Of a stretch of DNA of 30,189 bases, positions 15,980 through 22,551 are shown one piece after another. A program made the translations under genes and the position numbers. This DNA comes from UMGS1279 sp045577495. GTDB taxonomy: Bacteria > Bacillota > Clostridia > Oscillospirales > Acutalibacteraceae. The stretch covers positions 1 to 30,189 of the forward strand of contig JAZNIK010000062.1 of NCBI GenBank assembly GCA_045577495.1, in the 5' to 3' direction. Every line of letters starts with the position of its first letter. Position 1 is the first letter of the stretch. Under the pieces are notes generated by a model that was not told the origin of the DNA, did not search any database, and saw only the letters and a program-made list of their open reading frames with translations.

Positions 15980-18361
15980 TTATTTTGAAGCCTTTTCTGC
16001 GTAGGCTTTAATATTAGAAAGGTTTACGATTTTTTCTGCCTCGCCGTTTTCAACAACCACCAAGGTGGGTGCCTGATGAATATCATACTGCTCTGCAAGG
16101 TCAGGGTTTTTATCGGCAAGAATCTTTTCGTATGCGATTCCTGCTTTATTTAAAAACTGTTCTGCCATTTTGCAGTTAGGGCAGGTAGATGTTGCGAAAA
16201 GGAAGGTTTTATCGTCTGCTACAGGAGCATCAGATGCCGATACAGTTGTAGCAACCTCTTTTTTAGCAACAATAACCTTATCAAACTTTGCGGGAGTATA
16301 TACCTTTCTGTGTTTATACTCCTGAGATTTACCATCGTTCCAGTTTTGAACGGGACGATAATAACCTGTAATACGGCTATAAACCTCGGTGCGCTCACCA
16401 CAGGTAGGACAGGTATATTGCTCACCTGCAATATATCCATGACTCTTACATACAGAGTATGTTGGAGAAAGGGTGTAATAAGGTAAACGATAATTTTCTG
16501 CAATCTTGCGAATAAGAGCAGCAGCGTTCTTCCAATCGGGGAGTTTCTCACCAAGGAATGCGTGGAAAACAGTACCCGATGTGTAAAGAGTTTGAAGCTC
16601 ATCTTGAATATCTAAGGCTGCGAAAATATCATCAGTATAACCAACAGGAAGATGTGAAGAGTTGGTGTAGTAAGGTGCCTCATCTTGTGTTGGGTCAGAT
16701 GCTGTAAGGATTTCGGGATATCTCTTAACATCGTGCTTTGCAAGACGGAAGGATGTAGACTCAGCAGGTGTTGCCTCAAGGTTGTAAAGGTCGCCATACT
16801 GCTCTTGATAATCCGAAAGACGCTCACGCATATGATTAAGAACATCCTTTGAGAACTCCTGCGTTTTCTCATCGGTCATATCCTTACCAAGCCACTTAGC
16901 ATTAAGACCAACCTCGTTCATACCAACAAGTCCGATGGTTGAGAAGTGATTGTCAAAAGAGCCAAGATAACGCTTGGTGTAGGGATAAAGTCCCTCTTCT
17001 AAAAGGTTGGTGATAACCTTTCTTTTAATCTTTAATGAACGTGCAGAAATATCCATAAGCTTATCCAAACGCTTATAAAAATCTGCCTCGTCCTCTGCAA
17101 GATATGCGATTCTTGGCATATTGATGGTTACAACGCCAACAGAACCGGTGCTTTCACCGCTACCAAAGAAACCGCCTGATTTTTTGCGAAGCTCACGAAG
17201 GTCCAAACGAAGTCTGCAGCACATACTACGAACGTCGCTAGGCTCCATATCGCTATTGATATAGTTAGAGAAGTATGGAGTACCATATTTCGAGGTCATC
17301 TCAAACAAGAGCTTATTATTCTCTGTTTCGGACCAATCAAAGTTGTTTGTGATTGAATAGGTTGGGATAGGATATTGGAATCCGCGACCATTAGCATCGC
17401 CCTCTATCATTGTTTCGATAAAGGCTTTATTAACCATATCCATCTCTTTTTTACAGTCTTTATATTTAAAGTCCATCTCCTTGCCGCCAACAATAGCGTT
17501 AAGTTCTGCAAGGTCGTTAGGTACTGTCCAATCCAATGTAATGTTTGAGAACGGAGCCTGTGTGCCCCAACGAGAAGGAGTATTTACGCCGTAAACAAAG
17601 GACTCAATGCATTTTTTAACCTGGTCATAGTTAAGGTTATCTGCCTTAACAAATGGAGCAAGGTAAGTATCAAATGATGAGAATGCCTGTGCGCCTGCCC
17701 ACTCATTTTGCATAATGCCAAGGAAGTTAACCATTTGGTTACAAAGTGTTGCAAGATGCTTTGCAGGTGCAGAGGTAATTTTACCTGTAACACCGCCAAG
17801 ACCCTCTTGAATCAACTGCTTAAGCGACCAACCTGCGCAATAACCGGTAAGCATTGAAAGGTCGTGAATATGAATATCTGCATTGCGGTGTGCATTTGCA
17901 ATTTCGTCATCATAAATCTCGCTCAACCAATAGTTAGCGGTAATAGCGCCCGAGTTATTAAGGATAAGACCGCCTACCGAATAGGTAACGGTTGAATTCT
18001 CTTTAACGCGCCAGTCATTAACCTTAACATAATCGTCAACAATCTCTTTATAATCCAAGAAGGTTGTGTTAAGATTACGGATTTTTTCACGCTGACGGCG
18101 ATAAAGAATGTATGCCTTAGCAACATCAGCATATCCGGCTTGAACCAAAACCGATTCAACGCTATCCTGAATATCCTCAACAGCGATGTGGTGGTCTTTG
18201 ATTTTAGGCTCAAAATCTGCTGTTACCTTTAATGCCAAAAAATCAATAATGTTTGAATTGTAGTTTTTCTCCTGTGCGTCGAAGGCAAGCATAATAGCTT
18301 CAGAGATCTTTTTTAAGTCAAAATCAACTATCTTGCCATCTCTTTTAAGTACGGTATACAT
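15980..18361 (-). CDS. nrdD: Anaerobic ribonucleoside-triphosphate reductase with fused C-terminal redoxin
   Basis: A 793-residue class III ribonucleotide reductase making dNTPs without oxygen. An ATP-cone (residues 1-95) provides allosteric control. The glycyl radical loop is SRITGYYRP with Gly666 as the radical site, preceded by the C-terminal zinc site (SVCKSHGYIAGEQYTCPTCGE). After about residue 690 the chain continues into a thioredoxin/glutaredoxin-like domain with FLFATSTCPNCKMAEQFL (Cys727, Cys730) and the cis-Pro segment HQAPTLVV. Plain NrdD is about 700 residues, so the last 90-100 are an added redoxin. This fits the known thioredoxin- or NrdH-dependent branch of class III enzymes, in contrast to the formate-dependent one. 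The activase gene lies upstream and trxB directly downstream. Two NrdR boxes precede its promoter. Confidence 0.95.
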   Translation of the reverse strand: MYTVLKRDGKIVDFDLKKISEAIMLAFDAQEKNYNSNIIDFLALKVTADFEPKIKDHHIAVEDIQDSVESVLVQAGYADVAKAYILYRRQREKIRNLNTTFLDYKEIVDDYVKVNDWRVKENSTVTYSVGGLILNNSGAITANYWLSEIYDDEIANAHRNADIHIHDLSMLTGYCAGWSLKQLIQEGLGGVTGKITSAPAKHLATLCNQMVNFLGIMQNEWAGAQAFSSFDTYLAPFVKADNLNYDQVKKCIESFVYGVNTPSRWGTQAPFSNITLDWTVPNDLAELNAIVGGKEMDFKYKDCKKEMDMVNKAFIETMIEGDANGRGFQYPIPTYSITNNFDWSETENNKLLFEMTSKYGTPYFSNYINSDMEPSDVRSMCCRLRLDLRELRKKSGGFFGSGESTGSVGVVTINMPRIAYLAEDEADFYKRLDKLMDISARSLKIKRKVITNLLEEGLYPYTKRYLGSFDNHFSTIGLVGMNEVGLNAKWLGKDMTDEKTQEFSKDVLNHMRERLSDYQEQYGDLYNLEATPAESTSFRLAKHDVKRYPEILTASDPTQDEAPYYTNSSHLPVGYTDDIFAALDIQDELQTLYTSGTVFHAFLGEKLPDWKNAAALIRKIAENYRLPYYTLSPTYSVCKSHGYIAGEQYTCPTCGERTEVYSRITGYYRPVQNWNDGKSQEYKHRKVYTPAKFDKVIVAKKEVATTVSASDAPVADDKTFLFATSTCPNCKMAEQFLNKAGIAYEKILADKNPDLAEQYDIHQAPTLVVVENGEAEKIVNLSNIKAYAEKASK

Positions 18362-18396
18362 AAAAAATTCCCCTTTCCTTTATTTGTGCATATACG

Positions 18397-18425
18397 AGTA
18401 TAATATATGCGACAAGATTTGTCAA
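18397..18425 (-). promoter_or_regulatory. nrdD promoter
   Basis: Minus strand: exact TTGACA (18420-18425), 17-base spacer, TATACT (18397-18402). Predicted start near 18390, with AAGGGG and the ATG about 30 bases further. Confidence 0.85.
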
Positions 18426-18433
18426 GGGGAAAA

Positions 18434-18447
18434 TACAAAATATTGTA
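18434..18447 (-). promoter_or_regulatory. NrdR box, proximal
   Basis: TACAAAATATTGTA is a near palindrome matching the AT-rich NrdR box core. Its centre lies 32 bp (three helical turns) from the perfect distal box, the paired spacing known for NrdR sites. It is immediately upstream of the nrdD -35. Confidence 0.8.
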
Positions 18448-18464
18448 ATTATTTTTTTAGCCGT

Positions 18465-18480
18465 ACACAATATATTGTGT
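18465..18480 (-). promoter_or_regulatory. NrdR box, distal (perfect palindrome)
   Basis: ACACAATATATTGTGT is a perfect 16-base palindrome and matches the NrdR box consensus (acaCwAtATaTwGtgt) at every defined position. Together with the proximal box it should bring nrdD-trxB under the NrdR protein encoded at 9149-9604. Confidence 0.92.
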
Positions 18481-18491
18481 CGATAATATTA

Positions 18492-19184
18492 TCAAACACC
18501 TCTGATTTTTGCGTTAGGAAGGTGTTTTTTGACTATTTTCAACAAATTTTTCATTTCACTTTCGTCATATCCGTTAAGTCCGTCTGCTATAAGGTCGCCC
18601 GAATCCACAAAATGTTGTAGGTAGTAATTCGAGTCACCCACAAGCCATAGTGCTATGTCCTGCATTTCTTTTTCGGTATGAAGCTCCTTTACTACGGTTG
18701 TGCGGAACTCATACGGCACCTTTTTGCTTAACAAAAAATCTACGCTTTTTTTAATAGGCTCTAAATTGATATTTTTTATACCCGTTGCTTCCGAATAACC
18801 CGAAAGCGAACTTTTTATGTCCATCGCAACGTAATCAACCAACCCCTTTTGGACAAGAGAGATTAGTTTATCGGGCAAAAATCCGTTTGTATCAAGTTTT
18901 ACAGAATAGCCAAGTTCTTTTACCTTATATATGAAGGATTCTAATTTGGGTTGCAAGGTAGGCTCGCCACCCGTTATGCAAACACCATCTAATATGCCTT
19001 GGCGTTTCTTTAAAAATGCAAAAAAGTCCTCCTCGGTTATCTGTGGAGTATCATCAACATCTATAACCAAGGATGAATTATGACAAAAGGGGCAACGGAA
19101 ATTGCAACCGCCTAAAAAAACGGTACAAGCCATATGCTCCGGAAAATCTAAAAGTGTTAATTTTTGAAGTCCCATTATATTCAT
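18492..19184 (-). CDS. nrdG: Anaerobic ribonucleotide reductase activating protein (radical SAM, NrdG2 type)
   Basis: A 230-residue radical SAM activase that generates the glycyl radical on NrdD. The iron-sulfur motif is C27-N-F-R-C31-P-F-C34 (CX3CX2C), followed by GGEPTLQ (SAM-binding GGE) and LDTNGF. It is longer than the E. coli-type NrdG (about 155) and matches the TIGR02495 subtype that starts GLQKxTLLDFP. I chose ATG 19184, eight bases after GAGG; GTG 19193 would sit inside the ribosome site. It lies upstream of nrdD, separated by the NrdR boxes and the nrdD promoter, so it may be expressed partly independently. Confidence 0.93.
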   Translation of the reverse strand: MNIMGLQKLTLLDFPEHMACTVFLGGCNFRCPFCHNSSLVIDVDDTPQITEEDFFAFLKKRQGILDGVCITGGEPTLQPKLESFIYKVKELGYSVKLDTNGFLPDKLISLVQKGLVDYVAMDIKSSLSGYSEATGIKNINLEPIKKSVDFLLSKKVPYEFRTTVVKELHTEKEMQDIALWLVGDSNYYLQHFVDSGDLIADGLNGYDESEMKNLLKIVKKHLPNAKIRGV

Positions 19185-19202
19185 TAACTCCACCTCGTTT
19201 TT

Positions 19203-19231
19203 ATAATATGCTTGTGTTACAATAGGGACAA
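19203..19231 (-). promoter_or_regulatory. Likely nrdG promoter
   Basis: Minus strand: TTGTCC (19226-19231), 17-base spacer, TATTAT (19203-19208), about 18 bases before the start codon. The whole segment is one copy of a 27-bp sequence repeated in inverted orientation at 22392-22418. Confidence 0.5.
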
Positions 19232-19232
19232 A
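19206..19232 (+). repeat. 27-bp inverted repeat, left copy
   Basis: ATATGCTTGTGTTA followed by four variable bases and AGGGACAAA. It matches the reverse complement of 22392-22418 at 25 of 27 positions. The two copies bracket the restriction-modification genes and the DUF559 element. The left copy coincides with the nrdG promoter. Confidence 0.75.
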
Positions 19233-19259
19233 AAATTTAGCAGTGTAAAAAGCACTGCT
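19230..19259 (-). terminator. Terminator of the restriction-modification operon
   Basis: Stem AGCAGTG with CACTGCT (19239-19245 and 19253-19259), seven-base loop, then AAATTTTTT on the minus strand. It lies 11 bases after the endonuclease stop codon and just above the nrdG promoter. Confidence 0.8.
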
Positions 19260-19270
19260 TAATTTTTTTG

Positions 19271-20281
19271 TTATAAGTCTAACGAACCTTTGAAAACAGA
19301 TTGATGATGGAATTTAAGATATTCTATTCTTTTGTCATCTATTGGAATCGCATTATAGAAAGTGTTGTTTTTCAATCCTATCTGTTTCCAAGTATAAGGT
19401 GAAATGAACTCAGACAAAATGATGTGTCTGTCTTCGGTAATTGTTATAAATCCACGGTCAAAGAGTTTATCAAACATTGGAGAAAGCATATATCCGTTGT
19501 AGGGGTCTGTCTTCTCGGTATCGTTGGATGCTGCCCAAGGTTTGATATGTGATGCAATCAGCAATCTTTCATCACCAATCATTGTAAAAGGACAATAACG
19601 GCATTGTTCCAGTAATTGCTCACGGTATTTACCTTGACCCTCACGTGCTTGTCGGATGTTCTTATCTTTCTCTGCATCCGTTTTAGCTTTGGGAGTTTTA
19701 ACAGGTTCAACCTTGTCTTTGCCTTTGCCATATGTAAACACCAAGGGTTCACTTTTATGTTGCCATATAGCATCGAAATCAACAAACAGTTTCCAGTAGA
19801 AAAGCGGTGCAGTTTCCTTGCCAACTTTTTCTACATAGATATAACTAACCAACGGCAGAGCAATTTTTCTAATAATTTGGTAACCTGCATCTCTTGAGTT
19901 GATATATCCTCTCGAACCTGCAATTTGGTGTTGGTCTTCAATGTCAAAAAAAATCACATCGTCCAGTTGCTCAATCATCGCCAAGCGCTCAGCCCATAAA
20001 ACAGAAAAATTCTCTTTACGGGCATAATCTTGTGATGGTTCGTAATACTCATTTTTTATGGCTTGCATATATGCCAAAAGGTCAGATTTAAGTAAAAAAC
20101 ACTTTGCTTTGAACTTTTCACCGCCATAAAAAGCACGCATTTCATCCTTGGATGCAATATATAATTTTGCTTCGCCGTGTCCGTGACCAAGTTTGTTTGT
20201 ACCTGTAACCATACAATCGGGAACGGTCATCATCGTTTGAAAAACAGATAATGTTTTAAGTTTTTCACCATTTATAATCAT
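19271..20281 (-). CDS. HNH restriction endonuclease, partner of the adjacent C5 methyltransferase
   Basis: A 336-residue protein with a C-terminal HNH nuclease of the HNH_2 type: CRYCPFTM, then ASHIKPWA with His245, DPYNGYMLSPMFDKLFDRG and a closing ISPYTWK segment. The first 200 residues are probably the DNA recognition part and are not recognisable to me. It starts inside the methyltransferase stop codon (ATGA overlap), so translation is coupled and the methylase is made first, which is the safe order for a type II system. It would cut unmethylated foreign DNA; the recognition sequence cannot be read from the protein. The role rests on the HNH motif plus the partner. Confidence 0.85.
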   Translation of the reverse strand: MIINGEKLKTLSVFQTMMTVPDCMVTGTNKLGHGHGEAKLYIASKDEMRAFYGGEKFKAKCFLLKSDLLAYMQAIKNEYYEPSQDYARKENFSVLWAERLAMIEQLDDVIFFDIEDQHQIAGSRGYINSRDAGYQIIRKIALPLVSYIYVEKVGKETAPLFYWKLFVDFDAIWQHKSEPLVFTYGKGKDKVEPVKTPKAKTDAEKDKNIRQAREGQGKYREQLLEQCRYCPFTMIGDERLLIASHIKPWAASNDTEKTDPYNGYMLSPMFDKLFDRGFITITEDRHIILSEFISPYTWKQIGLKNNTFYNAIPIDDKRIEYLKFHHQSVFKGSLDL

Positions 20282-21597
20282 TGTTCACACTCTCCGTATT
20301 GTGTTATATCCATCTGTTTGAGTATTGCAATAAGAACATCAACAACAATACTGTTGCCGGTTTGCTGATACATCGAGGTATCGGACACAACAATTTTGAA
20401 TGAATCCTTAAAACCCATAAGTCTTAAACATTCTCTCGGAGTGAGTTTTCTAATTCTGCCTTTATGGGTAACATAGTTGTCAACACCTGCTCGGTGCATT
20501 TTGTGCATTGTTTGGAGCAGAGGTCTTGCTACATCAAGGTCGGTTTTGGTTGATGTGCGGAAATTCTTTGTACCACCTGCCAAAACATATTTTGCAACCT
20601 TTTCGGATAGGTAGTATTTTTCTTCAACATCCTTGACATCAAAAATGAACTCATCGAAGCCTTCTTCGTAGGGTTCATCGGATGCAATAGGATGGAAAAC
20701 AAAATCACCATGCCAGTTAAATTGTTGGTTTCTCTTTTGACAGAGAGCAACATCGCCATTGATTTGTGTGTAGCACTTTTCACGGTTTTTTGAACTGGTA
20801 ACAAACTTGATGCCTTTTTCTTTAAGGAAATATTTTGTATCAACAAAATCCTCTAAAAAGTCATACATCCTGTATTCTAATTCAATCGGTGCTGGGAAAC
20901 TAAGTTTAGTAGGTTTCTTGAATCCTAAACAGAACAATCTTTCACGGTTCTGCGGTATTCCGTAATCTCTGCTATTCAATACACGGAAATGCACATCGTA
21001 ACCAAGTTCTTCAAAAATATCGTGAATAACGTGCCAAGTTCTGCCGTTATCGTGGTTCAAAATACCCTTGACATTTTCAAATAAAAACACTTTCGGTTCG
21101 CACTCTTTTATTACACGTGCAAACTCATAGAACAATGTTCCTCTTGCATCTTCAAAACCTAATCTTTTGCCAACCATTGAGAACGCTTGACAGGGAGCAC
21201 CGCCAACAATAAAATCTACTTTACCCTTGTATTTGGTAGCATCAAATTCTCTTACATCTGTAAACCAATCTTCTTCTGCTATCTCATAATTGGCAAAATA
21301 ACTCTGTTTGCACTTATCTTCAATATCTCCTGCAAACACAATTTTATGTTTTAATTTCAAACGCTGAAAAGCGTGCTCAATCGCACCAATACCACTAAAA
21401 AGAGTGCCAAGCCTTACAGTATTGTTGGGAAAAGAAAACTCTTTATCTTTCCAACTATCAGCAGACAATATCTCTTCATCAAGAGTAACATCATCAATCT
21501 TTGATGCTCTTGCTCTAACGGTTGCTTTGACGGTATTTATTTTTTCGGATTCTTCAAAGATGCTCTTTTCAACATCTGTCATCTTCTTTTTCGCCAC
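20278..21597 (-). CDS. DNA (cytosine-5-)-methyltransferase of a type II restriction-modification system
   Basis: A 439-residue C5-methyltransferase that protects the host site against its partner nuclease. Conserved blocks are in order: LFSGIGAIE (SAM binding, motif I), GGAPCQAFS with catalytic Cys136 (IV), ENVKG (VI), RDYGIPQNRERLF (VIII), then the variable target-recognition region, LTPRECLRLMGF (IX) and QTGNSIVVDV (X). A charged extension of about 60 residues precedes motif I. The start is GTG 21597, eight bases after GGGGAG; a TTG at 21624 has no ribosome site. The specificity is not predictable here. Confidence 0.95.
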   Translation of the reverse strand: MAKKKMTDVEKSIFEESEKINTVKATVRARASKIDDVTLDEEILSADSWKDKEFSFPNNTVRLGTLFSGIGAIEHAFQRLKLKHKIVFAGDIEDKCKQSYFANYEIAEEDWFTDVREFDATKYKGKVDFIVGGAPCQAFSMVGKRLGFEDARGTLFYEFARVIKECEPKVFLFENVKGILNHDNGRTWHVIHDIFEELGYDVHFRVLNSRDYGIPQNRERLFCLGFKKPTKLSFPAPIELEYRMYDFLEDFVDTKYFLKEKGIKFVTSSKNREKCYTQINGDVALCQKRNQQFNWHGDFVFHPIASDEPYEEGFDEFIFDVKDVEEKYYLSEKVAKYVLAGGTKNFRTSTKTDLDVARPLLQTMHKMHRAGVDNYVTHKGRIRKLTPRECLRLMGFKDSFKIVVSDTSMYQQTGNSIVVDVLIAILKQMDITQYGECEQ

Positions 21598-21659
21598 AAT
21601 ACAAACTCCCCGTATATTATGCAAATATAAGCATTGTAATCTTTAGAATAATCTATTTA

Positions 21660-21688
21660 ATTATATCACAATATTTTAAGATCTTCAA
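21660..21688 (-). promoter_or_regulatory. Promoter of the restriction-modification operon
   Basis: Minus strand: TTGAAG (21683-21688), 17-base spacer, perfect TATAAT (21660-21665) with an upstream TG (extended -10). The GTG start is about 60 bases below. Confidence 0.72.
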
Positions 21689-21802
21689 CATTAAAATAGA
21701 ATTTTGCTTCTGTAAAAAGATAACCGTCATGCTTTTGGTGTGTTTACTACTTAAAAACAAAGTTTTTAACGGTATTTTCACTTGTATGATTTTCAGTTCT
21801 GT

Positions 21803-21822
21803 GGTATGATTATTGTCATACC
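21803..21822. repeat. Short hairpin GGTATGA/TCATACC
   Basis: A seven-bp perfect inverted repeat (21803-21809 and 21816-21822) with a six-base loop, directly next to the larger hairpin at 21828-21865. No gene ends here on either strand. Possibly an operator or part of a composite terminator. Confidence 0.45.
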
Positions 21823-21824
21823 AT

Positions 21825-21865
21825 CAAAAATAGAGTTATCTCGTGATTTCGGGATAACTCTATTT
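21825..21865 (-). terminator. Strong hairpin with minus-strand T-run, orphan terminator
   Basis: A 16-bp stem (21828-21843 with 21850-21865, one G:T pair) and six-base loop, followed by TTTTT on the minus strand. It would insulate the restriction-modification promoter from leftward transcription, yet I find no leftward gene between it and 23300. The stretch 21866-21934 between it and the DUF559 element holds no gene. Confidence 0.65.
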
Positions 21866-21917
21866 GCATATATAACTTGAAAATACTAATTAAAAATGTT
21901 ATATTAAACATAAGAAA

Positions 21918-21930
21918 ATGCTTGTTGTTA
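21918..21930 (+). repeat. Partial third copy of the 27-bp repeat
   Basis: ATGCTTGTTGTTA equals the outer part of the 27-bp repeat (ATGCTTGTGTTA) with one inserted T. It ends four bases before the left end of the DUF559 element, while the full right copy begins three bases after its right end. Short, so it could be chance. Confidence 0.35.
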
Positions 21931-21935
21931 TATGA

Positions 21936-21957
21936 GCCTCCCTTGCCTAAAGGGAGG
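21936..21957 (+). repeat. Left terminal inverted repeat of the DUF559 element
   Basis: A 22-base end starting GCCTCCCTTGCC and finishing AAAGGGAGG. Its reverse complement matches 22366-22388 with a single-base indel in the CC/CCC centre. It folds on itself through CCTCCC and GGGAGG. Confidence 0.85.
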
Positions 21958-22049
21958 TGGATTTGCCGTAGGCAAAGACGGAGGGATATAATACGGAAAG
22001 AAAACATAACCCTAACTTAACGGACAACGCAAAAATATTACGAAAGAAT

Positions 22050-22356
22050 ATGACCAAGGAAGAACGACATTTATGGTACGATTTTTTGCGTTCATATCCT
22101 GTTCGATTTTTACGGCAAAAAGTTATAGATGATTATATTGTGGATTTCTATTGTCACGAAGCACGGCTTATAATTGAGCTTGACGGCTCACAGCATTACG
22201 AGAAAAAAGGTTTATTAAAAGATAAAATCAGAACAGAAAAAAATAGAAAGTAGAGACTTGACAGTTATTCGTATACCGAATAATGAAGTCAATAAAAATT
22301 TTAGAGGGGTTTGTGAATACATTGATTTGTTTGTTAAAAAACCCCTCCACCGCTAA
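22050..22356 (+). pseudogene. DUF559 (PD-(D/E)XK-like endonuclease) gene, frameshifted
   Basis: The frame from ATG 22050 reads MTKEERHLWYDFLRSYPVRF, then a DYIVDFYC...LIIELDGSQHYE core, typical of DUF559 proteins related to very short patch repair-type nucleases (Asp, Glu-Leu-Asp-Gly, Gln-His). It stops after 67 residues. Removing one A from the A7 run near 22238-22244 joins it to a second frame reading IESRDLTVIRIPNNEVNKNF and ending RGVCEYIDLFVKKPLHR at the TAA 22354-22356, which is the expected C-terminus. Upstream, in-frame codons TDNAKILRKN also look native, so the true start may lie before 22050, but no ATG, GTG or TTG is present there. A one-base insertion or a slippage-prone gene. Confidence 0.85.
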
Positions 22357-22365
22357 CGCGGTCCC

Positions 22366-22388
22366 CCTCCCTTTAGGGCAAGGGAGGC
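22366..22388 (-). repeat. Right terminal inverted repeat of the DUF559 element
   Basis: A 23-base end, CCTCCCTTTAGGGC followed by AAGGGAGGC. It is the reverse complement of the left end, apart from one extra base. Confidence 0.85.
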
Positions 22389-22391
22389 TAA

Positions 22392-22418
22392 TTTGTCCCT
22401 AATTTAACACAAGCATAT
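22392..22418 (-). repeat. 27-bp inverted repeat, right copy
   Basis: TTTGTCCCT, four bases partly variable, then TAACACAAGCATAT. It matches 19206-19232 in inverted orientation (25/27). As in the left copy, TTGTCC lies 17 bases from a -10-like TATCAC, so it could fire rightward as a weak promoter. The bases up to 22484 contain no gene. Confidence 0.75.
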
Positions 22419-22484
22419 CACACAAAAACCATAAAATCCACCTTTTAAAACAAATTGCTACAAATTACTTTAAAAAATACGGGA

Positions 22485-22513
22485 TTGATTTAAATTTATT
22501 ACTGTGTTAAAAT
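22485..22513 (+). promoter_or_regulatory. Promoter of the coiled-coil protein gene
   Basis: TTGATT (22485-22490), 17-base spacer, TAAAAT (22508-22513), about 38 bases before the chosen ATG. Confidence 0.6.
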
Positions 22514-22551
22514 AAAATAAACACCAAAATCCTGATATGGAAGTGGATATT

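Larger units (their letters stand above)
21935..22389 (+). mobile_element. 455-bp terminal-inverted-repeat element carrying a DUF559 nuclease pseudogene
   Basis: The ends are inverted repeats of 22-23 bp beginning GCCTCCCTT (left 21936-21957, right 22366-22388), identical apart from a one-base indel; outer A and T extend them by one. Each end is itself a hairpin (CCTCCCTT with AAGGGAGG). Inside each lies a second, different hairpin: TTTGCC-GTA-GGCAAA at the left, ACCGC-TAAC-GCGGT at the right, and then GACGGAGGG or ACCCCTCC. The cargo is a DUF559 reading frame that fills the interior. No transposase and no clear target duplication. Sequences of this general style are, to my knowledge, dispersed in gut Clostridia, but copy number in this genome is unknown. 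Confidence 0.75.

Noticed and set aside
18490..18535. Terminator of nrdG from the AACACC/GGTGTT inverted repeat
   Set aside because: The T-run lies on the plus strand, opposite to nrdG transcription, and the arm overlaps coding sequence.
22230..22260. Programmed -1 ribosomal frameshift in the DUF559 gene
   Set aside because: The A-run looks like a slippery site, but the downstream frame needs +1, so a -1 slip does not give the full protein.
21935..22389. Target-site duplication around the DUF559 element
   Set aside because: Flanks TATATG and AATTTG do not match convincingly; any duplication has decayed or never existed.
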